Below are positions 1-10,869 of a stretch of DNA of 64,000 nt, piece after piece (the stretch's first letter is position 1; every line of letters begins with the position of its first letter). The notes beneath the pieces were generated by a model that did not search any database, was not told where the DNA came from, and saw only the letters and a list, made by a program, of their open reading frames with translations. This stretch comes from Bolinopsis microptera (lineage: Eukaryota; Ctenophora; Tentaculata; Lobata; Bolinopsidae). A program made the position numbers and the translations under genes. Where the stretch lies: positions 14,570,445-14,634,444 of the forward strand of contig NC_087079.1 of NCBI RefSeq assembly GCF_026151205.1, given 5' to 3'.

Positions 1-2597
1 CCTTCGAATCAGCATGAAAGAAGAATTTCACCTCACGGCCCACGGGTGAAATGTTTCTTAAAGGCATAAAAACATAAGCCCAAGCTGAAAAGGAAGCACC
101 AGGATACAGTAAATCAACAATTTTCTTAAGAAAATGGCACATATTTTATCAATTAGCATGAAGCTACACACGGTGAGGCACTAAAGGTAGAGGAGCTCAT
201 ACAACTCCCAACCTTGCTGCGCTCTGCAACGTACGGAGGTGCCAAATTGTAGCAACAGCACTGGTGTTCACAGGTGCTAATATCCGGTGTGTTGCTAGGG
301 GGCGGGCAGTAGTGAAAAGTAGGCATATTTTCCATTGTTAGATTGAAACAATCAAGATATTTCTAGTATAATCAGTATGCCCAAATATTGACAACTATGA
401 TAGAAACAATATTGTAAAAGTGAGAATATTGTAAAAGCTACAAAGTGAAAACTGAGATAACCAGGTGACAAGTTGAATGTTGTTGGGCAAAATAGACTGC
501 GACTAATTTGAATATCATTAGCGAACTAAGACAATTGAAACACATTACATATCTTTACACAGTACACACCCCCTCATGACACAGCCAATATTATTATTAA
601 TCATTATATTCCAACTTTTAAGCTTACAGCATTTTCAAGCTACTGCACAAAACCGCGACAACAATCCTTTTCCATCCACGCGCCTACCCCAGGTTAGTAC
701 GAGATATGCGACCTAATATTATTATAACTAACATGGATTATCCAAATTAGACGAATTAGTGCTCAATTACTTCACTCGACGTGCTGGCATAGCCCATGTA
801 ATTCTGAGTTAGCGTACTTATTTGGTTATAATATGCACTATAAATATATATCTAATTTTGTAATAATGTGCTCTTTAACTTATTTATCGTGTAATTATCT
901 CCAAAAGCACAAAACAAAAATACAAGCACATTCAAATTATCGGTGGAATTTACTTGTGTTATTATTTTTGTTAAAATGTTAAGACGAGATAGATTAACAA
1001 GCAGAAATACGTTAAATTCTAATTCGCGACACAAAGCACAAAGATATTACAAGTATTAACTAAGGCACTGTAAATTCTTTAAATAACGAATTCCTGAAAT
1101 TGCAATGTTCATTATTTCTGGGAGGAGGACATTTCTTTGGTAAGGTACTGACGGCCGCCAGTTAGCTAGAGTTAAGATGGGGTATGATGGGGTTGCTCTC
1201 ACCCCTAACATAACTTACTCCGTTCCTACTTTTAAACGTCGTTAGTACCGGGCAATTACCAGACAAAAACATATGAGATAAACTATAACGGTATCAAAAC
1301 ACTAACGGTAAACTAGCTAAAATACTCAAACACCTTTCAAACATGGCCCAGGCTTTTTATAACGGCCGCGACTTATTGCTATTAAGGGTGGATTTAAATA
1401 ACTGAGGAAATAATTAACATTTAACTAGCATATAATTATAATCGAGGAAACATTACAAATATATTATATATAATAGAGTTATATATTATATATAATATAC
1501 AAAGTTACAATATATCCTAGGTTAAAATACGATTCTCACTCCGTTGAACACGCAGAGCAGAGTACAAACATCCGTTGCAGCTCGATCATCTAATTAACAT
1601 GAGATACGAAACTCTTTTAGTGTGTGTATAAGAAGTGTGTTGGAACTTAAGACTATCTTTAGGTATAATACGAATTACCCGTCTCAGCAATATCCTGCTA
1701 ACTTAGACAAATCTAGTCGTAACAATGCCGTAACACGTACAATCTGAAACTGATTAGAAATGAGTCATTTCTGACTCAAATGACCTCAAATTCTCCCCAA
1801 AATGGTGCTCGATATTTTCAAGATCGCTAACAATATCTTCTACAGAAAGTCTTATATCTCTGGTTGTAACCAAGGAATGTGATTCAAGTTCCATGTGGAA
1901 TCTAACACATGGTATTCAACTGTCTAGAATCATTGCAATAACACTCGTACATTGTATGTATTCGACACTGACATTTGAGATTCCAAAATCTAGATGTTTT
2001 CAATGTATATTACAGCTACCCGCATCAAATTTTCAACTTTCTACAATTTGGAGGTCTAAATTTAATCTCAAGAACCCAGCTGGCGCTGCGATTCACAGCT
2101 CCTCAATTTTGATTTAAACAGCGCGGATTAAGCCACGTATACTTGACAGAGATTACTGTTTAAATCAATCAGTGATTAGCAAGACACTAATTTAATTGGG
2201 CCAGAGTTTGTGGCACCTGTTGGACCTGCTAAACCTGCTAAAAGTACAATCTTACTATCTGAATACGGCACTGTGTTTCTTAATTCTTTGTTCAGGAAGC
2301 TTTGAGAAGTATATATATTTTACTCAACTTCTCTGTTTTGCGAATATTGAAGTTAACTCACACCATAAGGCAGTGTAAGTTTGTCAATACATTATTAGTT
2401 ATTACTGTGGTACGCTCTATTTGCACTTATCCGTAACACCTGAAGACAAATTAAAATTCTTTAGAACGAATAAAAAGTTGCAGACTTACCTGTTTCTTGA
2501 TGTTACTGATGACAGAAATAAAAGGAAATCTGAACAATTGTTGATGTTTAGATTTTATCAGTTTTAGCACTGATCAGATTGTGAGGATGCTTGTACC

Positions 2598-2638
2598 GCT
2601 ATTCAGTCTCTGTTTACAGTAAACAGAGGCTGAATAGC
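2598..2638. repeat. 41-bp near-perfect palindrome
   Basis: Two 20-bp arms around a single central base, starting GCTATTCAG and ending CTGAATAGC, with one mismatched pair. It could form a cruciform or be a remnant of a small foldback element. It sits about 430 bp upstream of the PDI start codon. Confidence 0.7.
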
Positions 2639-2927
2639 TGTAAAAGCAGTGTTTTCTATTAACCAAACTGCTAACTTTACAGAGAAGTTTGAGTCCTCAT
2701 AGAACTACAATTTTAGTAGAAATTTTTGTTAACAGTTTCAAGTGAAGGTATAATGAATATATTACAATCCCATTCTGGTTACAGTGCTGGCTTGATCATT
2801 GGTATTTAAATGTTACTACACGTCTATTATACGTGGTGCATTTCGGTTGTTTGGTGAGCAGTAGATAAGCTACGGTGGCCCGGTGGCCTGCCATAAGTCT
2901 GTAAACTTGTTTGTTCCTTTCTCGTTT

Positions 2928-3012
2928 GAATCCTTGAATCTTTGAATCCTTGAATCTTTGAATCCTTGAATCTTTGAATCCTTGAATATTTTAATCTTTC
3001 AATTTTTGAATA
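2928..3012. repeat. Short tandem repeat, about 16-bp unit
   Basis: Alternating TTTGAATC and CTTGAATC octamers repeat about four to five times and then decay. The array ends about 50 bp before the PDI ATG, so it lies in the core promoter or 5' untranslated region. Confidence 0.75.
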
Positions 3013-3064
3013 TGAGATCACTTCTCCAGTCTTCTAACTTCACCTATAGCTTCTCAGGGGCAAC

Positions 3065-6000
3065 ATGTATCGGATAGTATTGTGTCTGCTCCTTGTTACT
3101 CATGTTATTCTGGGAGCTGAAGAGAAAGACCTGGGTCTAGACCAAGAATGGACAATTACGGACGAAAACCTGGATAAAACCGTGAATGAAGTGCCAAACT
3201 TTATCGTCTTCGTGTGTGAGTATAACTTTCACAGAAATGCCCTCACTTATACTTCATACTACCGCAAATTGAAAATCACAAACAGTTTTTTTCCATATTC
3301 CTGAGTTTATAAAAACAGGTTTACTAGAGGTTAAATATGATTAAGTTATATGATATAAGTTATAACATAAGTTATAATATAAGTTATATAAGTTATAACA
3401 TAAGACCCCTTAAAGTAGCCAGAACACGAATTATAAAAAATACTGTCCCCTCAGATGTGGACTGGTGCGGACATTGCAAAAGCTTTGCTCCAACTTGGAA
3501 GAAAATTGCGGAGAATCTGAACAACAGTCCAGACTCCAAAACGAAAGGTAAAGATCAACACTTGTCAATAAAACTCTCTCTCTCTTCCCAGCTGGAGAGT
3601 ATTTCTAAGGTTTCAACTTTTGGAGGAGAACGTTTTGACTAGCAAATCTGACAAGTCCAGCCTGACTTTTAAACAGGCTGCATGTTTGCAGTTGTTACTT
3701 TAACTACATTTAAACACCCATCAACAACTTCTGTACACTTTACTCTACTTTATGTAAGAAGGAATATGGAAAGCAATTTTAAGTTTGCCTTTTTTTGAGT
3801 GTTTATCTGTAACTAAGGTTTCAATTCAGTCCGTCTGAAAGTGGATAATGAGTTTTGTCTAACAGCAAAGTAATAACATTCCAATAGCACACCCTAAAAA
3901 TGCTAACTAACATAACTAAACCATAGCTTAACTCCATCACGTACAGTTTTCAGCGCTAACGTAGAAAAGAATAAGCAGATTCACAACAGTAAAGGAGTGA
4001 CCAGTTTCCCTACAATATTCTTCGTACGGAAGGGAGAGTGGAAGCAGTACGCTTCAATGAGAACAGAGGAGAAGGTTCTGGAGTTTGTTAAGTGAGTAGT
4101 GGGTATTAGAGCGGGCTATTAGCACTTTTAAAAGAGGACTGTGTACTAACAGACGTAGAGGACTGTAACAGTTAAAATACGTTTGTGGAGGTCGAGTACC
4201 TGATTGTTAACTTTGAATGCTATTTTATCGGCTTTATCCGTTTTTGCTCCCATTTTATGAAAATGAGAGTTGAAATATCAATCCATAGAACCGTCACAAT
4301 TCATTGCTGACTGGAAAATATGTGTGGGAAGATGTCTATAAATATTATCAATACCTAGAAAACATGAAGAAGATGCAACAATAGTGATAAATCCTGATGA
4401 ACTTGAGGAATTCCTGTCAGGTAAGTGTACATATTTCATTCAATTCTAGTACCTCAAATTCTCCATATCTTAAATATCTCAATATCTCCTGCATATGTTA
4501 AACATGTTACATATCTCAACGATTTGAAGAATCAAACAATTTCACAATTCTAGTATCTGCTGTATCCGTGGTCGGGAAATTCTCATCGGGAAAGGAAGTT
4601 GAGGATTTTGATAAACTGGCCTGGGAAATGGAACTTCCCGCGGCTGCAATACTCTTGGATAACACCCAATTAGATGGAATTACTGTTCATTCTAACGTAA
4701 GAACAAATATTTGCGAGTCTTTATTATGTTGGAGCCATTCTTGTGCTCATTTACTATGCCAAGTTTCCAAGAGGATAAATTGATAGGCCAATTCAAAAAT
4801 GTGTATATCTGAAATGTTGAATCAAATACTGACTCATGGTTTTCTCTATTCAGCTGGAAGGTAAGCCCTACAGGGTTACACACAGGGATCTAACAGACTG
4901 GGAGGGAGTAAAAGAGTTCATAGCACGTGCTAGACGCCCCCTCGTTATACCTTTTAATATTGACAACCATAAAATGGTAGGTTCTTTGATAACCCTAAGA
5001 ACCTTATTTGGACAATCAAATTAAAACTAATCCTCGAAGTATCAACGAAAGAAATGCTATTCGATAAAAAATAATCATAAATCCATTTCAGGTATTCCAG
5101 TTAAAAAGCATATCTACCTCAGTTTTACTTTTCCATGACAAAGATGACGGGTATGAGCAAAGACTCGACATAATGGGTAAGAAAATTTGAAAGGGAGCTG
5201 AATTGAATATTGTGGTTTTTGGCACAGTGGCATAAAGTTTTTTACAGTTTTACCACTCATTTGGCATTAAACCCATTTTATATACTAAACCACATCGTAT
5301 ATCCTCAGGCAAGGCATCTAGGACATACAGAGAGAAATGTAACTTTGTTGAGATGGAGATGAGTGATGAATATGTTATGAGATTTGCAGATTTCTTCAAG
5401 ATCAAAGCGGAAGAACTGCCAATTGTTCACATTTTAGACACGGATAAGGAAAAGAACACTAAAGGACAGATGTCAAGCACTAAGGATCTTTCAGAGAAAG
5501 GTAAGCACAAAAACATAAACCAGGCCAAAAACATGAAAACTTAAAATATGGCATCTTCGAGAAAAGCTTCTAAAATGTTTAATTTACTTAACAAATCTTT
5601 AAAAATCTTAACAATAACAAATCTTAACAAATGATCTCCAGGTATAGCTCAGCTAATAGAGGACTACATGGTTGGAGAAAGTAAGATGTCAACCCCAGCA
5701 CAGCCTGGACAGGCTCAGGAAGGAGAGGACAAGCTACCAGAGGACTGGGACACTAGACCTGTCAAATACCTCACAAGTGAGTAACATGGGTAGCATACTT
5801 AGAGATTCAAGTTATCAATGACCAACTTCAAACTAACTCGATTAGACGATTGGAAGATGAGACTATAAACTTAGAAGAAATGCTACCAAACGGCAATGCT
5901 GTACACACTACACAGAGATAAGAATATCAACTTAGACAAGGATTGTTTTGATTAAGAGTTGAAAATCTTCCCAGGTACAAACTACCCGGATTACGTCCTT

Positions 6001-6659
6001 AACCCAGATAAGGATGTGTTTGTGATGATTTACCGGGATTCTTGTCCTCACTGTGAGACCTTCAAACCAACATGGGAGGAGTTGGCTAAAAAGTAAGTCC
6101 AACAACGATAAAAACGATTTTATTTGGAGTTATGTTATTTGATATAATTTTTTCCCAAGAATTTTGTATTTCTAAGACAACTATGAGTAAACTTCCTTTG
6201 AACTGACCACTGAATGATATAATCCTCTAAGGTATGAGACACACGAAACAGTAAAAATAGCGCACATGAAAAGTCAGCATGTGAAGAACGTGACTGGTCT
6301 AGAGGTTAAGAAAGTACCTACCTTGCTTTTTTACCCCAGAGGGGTACCAGATGTCACTCAAGTAAGTTAAAGTTTGCTTATTATTGTTGAAATTTAAAGA
6401 ATCTTATTCTCAACATTCTCAATCCGTTCAAGCAGTAAAGGGCCGAAAGAAATTGTGTTTAATTTAGGTGACATTTATTATTATTTATTATTTAATAATG
6501 CAACATCGGACTGCACAATGTTCTGTCGCGGTTATGAAAATCAACATCAATTTTCAGGGTCTCGAATATGAAAGAGAAGGGCGATCACTTGAAGACCTTG
6601 AAAATTACCTTAAAGAGGCTGTATTCACAGATGAAGATAGTAATAAAGATGAACTTTAG
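3065..6659 (+). CDS. Protein disulfide isomerase, ER-retained (KDEL), 12 exons
   Basis: Exons: 3065-3215, 3455-3547, 3947-4091, 4359-4420, 4554-4696, 4854-4976, 5092-5176, 5309-5500, 5642-5776, 5975-6092, 6232-6361, 6558-6659. They join in frame to 492 residues, the usual PDI length. The product should catalyse disulfide formation and isomerisation in the ER lumen. It begins with a signal peptide (MYRIVLCLLLVTHVILGA). The first thioredoxin domain has the classic WCGHC site (Cys55/Cys58) and a cis-proline in SFPTIFF. Two middle domains without cysteine pairs follow (b and b'). The last thioredoxin domain carries CPHC (about 400-403) with VPTLLFYP, and the protein ends KDEL. All splice sites are GT..AG. 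The oddity is Pro in place of Gly in the second active site. Family assignment is firm; the exact paralogue (P4HB, PDIA3 or other) is not decided. Confidence 0.93.
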
Positions 6660-6716
6660 GTACAATTGCAGTAAATTTTAATTTCATCTGAAATCATGTT
6701 AGCATATACATATATA

Positions 6717-7483
6717 CAGGGTGGGCCAAAAGTCAGTACCCATATGTTGGCCTTTATAGCTCAGTCACTGAGTGCCCAATTTAAATACTTCTTTCTGGTA
6801 TGACTTAGTACCACCACTGGTTCGAAGAATTTGTCAACTCGAAAAATATTCGCGTTCATTTTTTTCAAATGGAGGTTCATTTTCACATTTATTTGATGGT
6901 TTGGATAGTCGGATCAAGCTAAATGTTATTGAATTGTGTTTGGATTTTCGAATTACGTTTGTCCTGAAAGAATTAGAACTGTAGCTTCTCAGATGACCGA
7001 GATATAAAGCATAACGAGTTTATTCATTACGTGTGATCAGGTGATTGGTTTACCTAATCACGTGATAATGTGACCCCGTTAACTACCCCGTTAAACATTA
7101 TGGGAATTGTTAAGGGTGCCCAATTAAGGTGTCGTGTCACGGTGTCACATAATCATCCAGTCAATTTTGTTAACGAGATACAGAAAATGCTTAATAACTT
7201 CGTTATTTCTAATCCTTTTTGCCTCATGTTTTCAGATCATATGCAACATTTGAAAATCTACCGTCTCTGAAAAAATTAGGCGTTCAGCATGTTCAGAGAA
7301 AACAATATAGGTGTTTTAATATTGAATGGGCGTGGTCTAAAATATTCGAATTTTCAAATTTTGACGACGGAATCCTCGAACCAGTAAATACAGTATGCCA
7401 TCTGCAAAGCAACAGCTCTCAAATATAAAACACGGCGGAGCTATTAAGGCCAACGTATGGGTACTGACTTTTGGCCCACCCTG
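6717..7483. mobile_element. Mariner-type MITE, 767 bp
   Basis: The ends are inverted repeats of about 46 bp that start CAGGGTGGGCCAAAAGTCAG, with about two mismatches. They are flanked by TA on both sides (6715-6716 and 7484-7485), the target duplication of the Tc1/mariner group. The interior shows no transposase, so it is non-autonomous. It lies 60 bp past the PDI stop codon and could touch the PDI 3' end. Confidence 0.88.
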
Positions 7484-8195
7484 TATATATTTTATTTTGC
7501 CTCAAGGGTCTAATACTCTAATATTTAAAATAATTTCTCTTGGTCGTATTAACGTCAACGAAGAGTCTTTATTGAAATTTGCCTCCCTAAGTGATTCAGT
7601 TTGTAATCTAACTCCACCTCTGACCTATTTGACGGCCACTTATATTTTTCATAATCGCACCGGATTTTTTTCGATTTCCCCCTCCTGGCTAAATGAAACT
7701 TGTGAGGGGACAGGGAGCGCGATTATAAACTAATCGCATTGTTTTGAGAACAACCGAAAACATAGTTGGTACGATTACAAAACTAATCGCACTTTTCAGA
7801 AAGTCTGAATATCGTGTTCCGTAATTTGCTGCCCATACGCTTACATAGGTTTACATTAGTTGCACAAGCGTAATGATATAGCTCAATAATATAGTGCCAA
7901 TAAAGAGCCACGTTTGAGTCACAAGAACGAATCATCTTGAGAGATACAGGCCACGTGCCAAGGCGTATTCGCTGCTCTGAGACCCTATGAGGCTTGCTGT
8001 GAGCAGCCGCTGTTTTTTCTTTTGTTACGGGCCCGATATGGCCGAACTCAACAAAGAGCTCCACACTGGGACTACGAGAGCGTGTTGATGGTTATACGTA
8101 TTCCTATTTACTGCTCTGAGGCCCTATAAGGCTCAGTGTGACCAGCCGCTGTTTATTGCTGTTGTTTATTGCCGTGTTGTGGTTTATTTAACATA
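7484..8195. other. Spacer, nothing recognised
   Basis: AT-rich DNA between two transposons. A phrase resembling GCTCTGAG(A/G)CCCTAT(A/G)AGGCT occurs at about 7973 and again at about 8112, so it is partly internally repeated and probably repeat-derived. I see no coding region. Confidence 0.4.
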
Positions 8196-9623
8196 CCTTA
8201 TCGGACCTTATTTGGACGGACATTAAATGAACGGACATAATTATGAACGGACATTAATATAAACGCTAGAAGGCATTCAAAACCATCAAAAATCCGAATT
8301 TTTTCATTTCTTTTGACGTTTTTTTATACCAGCAAATGATCTTTAAATCCATTTTTTATACGATAGCATATAATATAAGCATCTCAATACTCAACACTCA
8401 ATATATTACATTGCAGCAGCCGACCGCAATACAGAACAGTTTTAAGTTCAACGTACAATTTTTATTTTTACATTTTATTGTTACGAAAACCTACTATATT
8501 TATTGTTTCTAAAACCAACTATTTATTGTTACTAACACCTTTTACAACGGTAACTTAATCTCAATACTCAACAATATATTAACACTCAATATATTACATT
8601 ACAGCAGCCGACCGCAGTATAGAACCTTTTTAAGCTCAAAAAATTATTATCAAATTTACTTACTTAGTTTTATCATTTGTTGCTACTATAAACTACTACT
8701 AGCGGGTTCAAAGGGCAATAGACGGCGCGGAACTTATTGAAATTTTGATCTTAGAAAAATATTTTATTACTCTTCTATTATGTTGTCCTTTCAATAAAGT
8801 TGTACTATTAATATAAGCATGAACAACTTTTTCTTTTCTGTAAATATCAGTGTACTAAATTGTGTGAGTCCTATATAATAATGTTTCTTCATGGTACTCC
8901 TAGCGAAAATTACCCGCGTGAACCGAGCGTCCGAGCGTACCCACTTTTGAAAGGTAATTAAAATAGAGTATTCACATACCTTATCTATATAACAACGTCG
9001 GACAATGTCCTTGGCAACACGATTTACCATAATATCTAGAGGCTGGAACAAGTTTGTCATGTTGGCGTGGACTAGCTCATGAACTATGTTGTTGAGTGCC
9101 ATAATTTCGTTAAATTTTTCCGTCCCTTGAAGTGACCCTTGAAAACATCATATACTAGAAAAGTTTTCTGTGCCTCCGGCAGACCAAGGAGAACCTTTTC
9201 GTCGTTAACATACGGCACTATGATGTTCTCGATAAAACGTATTGTTGTAGATTCATTTGCCCAATGTTTCTCGTTAAAAATAAACTTAAAGTCTTTCGAA
9301 AAGAAATGTAGATTAAGATATTGATCATGCCATAATGTGATATTTACAATTTAGATCGTTAAAATTTTACAATAACTACTACTAGTTTTCATTGATATGA
9401 ATAATATATATTAATCTAATGATAGCTATTGAAATTGACTGAAATTAAAAGTTGTCATATACCGGACAAAAAGTTCGAAATGGAAAAATTTTCGAAAAAA
9501 ATTCAACGGACTTTAACTTGGACGGACATTAAATGAAAGGACTTTATTTGAACGGACATTAAGATGAACGCTAGGGCCTCCAGCGTTCAAGTAATACGTC
9601 CGTCCAAATAAGGTCCGATAAGG
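8196..9623 (-). mobile_element. Pogo/Tigger-like transposon remnant, 1428 bp
   Basis: The ends carry an inverted repeat of about 26 bp starting CCTTATCGGACCTTATTTGG, flanked by TA (8194-8195 and 9624-9625). On the minus strand, between about 9330 and 8960, two frames give pieces of a DDE transposase of the pogo/Tigger type. The first reads HWANESTTIRFIENIIVPYV ... LPEAQKTFLVYDVFKG. The second reads NMTNLFQPLDIMVNRVAKD, the usual segment near the last catalytic residue. A frame break near 9105 separates the pieces and the N-terminal DNA-binding part is missing, so it is dead. Subterminal GGACATTAA motifs repeat several times at each end. Confidence 0.8.
8960..9330 (-). pseudogene. Broken DDE transposase fragment (pogo/Tigger-like)
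   Basis: Residual coding frames of the transposon at 8196-9623. The HWxNE...IVPYV block, the FDVFKG-like block and the LFQPLD block are in the order expected for a pogo-like transposase. The frame changes between the second and third blocks. There is no start codon or complete catalytic domain. Confidence 0.7.
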
Positions 9624-9933
9624 TAGTTATTTAACATAGTTATCATAGTTGTAGCTCATTATATCATAATATATGCGATTACCGTACAAATGAGATACCG
9701 AACATTTCCCATCAAGAGCACCGAAGGCGCGACCGGTAATCATTTCCGATATTTCATTCTTTATGAAGGAGCTTGTTAAACATCGCGTAATCTGATACCG
9801 AACTTTATTAAACAGCTGTTCTAACCACGAGAGAAGAAATGCAGTTATTCATTAAGTTAGAATACGTTATAATTTTGCAGCTGTTCAACTTGTCTACCTA
9901 ATCAAATAAACCTGTTCATTTAAAGCTCAAGTA

Positions 9934-10398
9934 ATGTTCCTAGCCGTGTTGATTGTCATACTTGTAAGCATTCAAGTGGTTGGAGCAAACACCAGCACTG
10001 TTGATACCTCAACCATAAAGGAAGATGAGATTATAAACTTGGATGAAACACTCCCAAAAGCCGATGTAGTACATGAAGATAAGAAGAACATGCTTGTAAC
10101 CGAAAATACAGGACCCGAGGATGAAACGATAGATTTAAAGGAAGAAATGCTCATAAAAACAAAATACCATGATAATAACGAACATTTCGAATTCGATGAA
10201 TATGGATATTTCGATGAACATGGACATTTCGATGAACATGAACATTTCGATGAATATGAACATTTCGATAGACATGGACATTTTGATGAATATGAGGACG
10301 ACTTCGCCTTCGAATACATGGAACCCGATGAGTTTATGGGAGAATATGATGACATGTCATTTAATCATCATGGATATGAGGACCACGAAGAACTCTAA
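9934..10398 (+). CDS. Secreted or ER-lumen acidic His/Asp/Glu repeat protein ending HEEL
   Basis: Single exon, 154 residues. It begins with a clear signal peptide (MFLAVLIVILVSIQVVGA). A Thr/Asp/Glu/Lys-rich stretch follows to about residue 85. Then come about five hexapeptide repeats with the pattern (E)(H/Y)(G/E)(H/Y)FD, encoded by an 18-bp repeat at about 10190-10295, and an acidic tail. The last residues are DHEEL, so the protein ends in HEEL, a K/HDEL-like retrieval signal. I know no family for it. The composition suggests low-affinity, high-capacity Ca2+ or Zn2+ binding in the ER lumen, which is inference only. It lies between a PDI gene and a PDI-like gene on the same strand, both with ER retrieval signals. 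It has no cysteines. Confidence 0.8.
   Translation: MFLAVLIVILVSIQVVGANTSTVDTSTIKEDEIINLDETLPKADVVHEDKKNMLVTENTGPEDETIDLKEEMLIKTKYHDNNEHFEFDEYGYFDEHGHFDEHEHFDEYEHFDRHGHFDEYEDDFAFEYMEPDEFMGEYDDMSFNHHGYEDHEEL
10190..10295 (+). repeat. 18-bp coding tandem repeat in the HEEL protein
   Basis: Units close to CATTTCGATGAACATGGA encode H-F-D-E-H/Y-G/E hexapeptides, about five to six imperfect copies. Differences between copies are mostly single bases. Confidence 0.75.
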
Positions 10399-10869
10399 TG
10401 AGCTGTAGTACCAGGAAGAGAAACGGCTGAAGATGTAACTGTACTTTTGTGCTCAAATATTTCCTAGTAGCAAATGTCAAATATCAATGATTGATGACTA
10501 CAGGGATTATATCTATTTATAAGTTGTTCTGAATTAAACCATATCCTTTGAATTAATAATCCTTATGTTAGTAAAGTTAAGTAAATAATTGTGTTATGTG
10601 TTTTTGTTATCTATATCTGTGGAGGGATTTTATTTATTATCTAATATTCATTATCTAATATTTATTATAAAGTCTGCATTATTTTTTGTGTTCGTTAACT
10701 TAAAGTGAATGGAAGAATTCGAGAATTATTGAAGAATTCAAAAAAATCTTGTGAGTCAAACTAGAAATTTCCTGCGTTGGATTAAACATATAAAACAACA
10801 TACGGTGAATAAAGTACAGTACGAAAAATAGAAAAAAATAAATAATTATCCGAACACTATTCCTCTAGA
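10399..10869. other. 3' region of the HEEL gene and spacer
   Basis: AT-rich, no open frame of note. It should contain the 3' untranslated region of the HEEL gene and the promoter of the next gene. I see no clear AATAAA; GAATTAAA-like and GAATTAATAA-like words occur near 10533-10555. Confidence 0.4.

Larger units (their letters stand above)
1..3064. other. Non-coding stretch before the PDI gene
   Basis: I see no convincing exon on either strand. The sequence is AT-rich with only short chance frames. It contains an alternating AT tract around 1450-1500, a near-perfect 41-bp palindrome (2598-2638) and a short tandem repeat just before the PDI start (both listed separately). The proximal promoter of the PDI gene should lie in the last few hundred bases, but I recognise no TATA box or ER-stress element with confidence. 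Confidence 0.5.

Noticed and set aside
2827-3021. Minus-strand ORF rich in Arg/Ile/Gln repeats
   Set aside because: Produced by the TTTGAATC/CTTGAATC tandem repeat upstream of the PDI gene.
9972-10355. Minus-strand Ser/Cys-rich ORF
   Set aside because: Antisense of the HEEL repeat protein; the signal peptide and HEEL end are on the plus strand.
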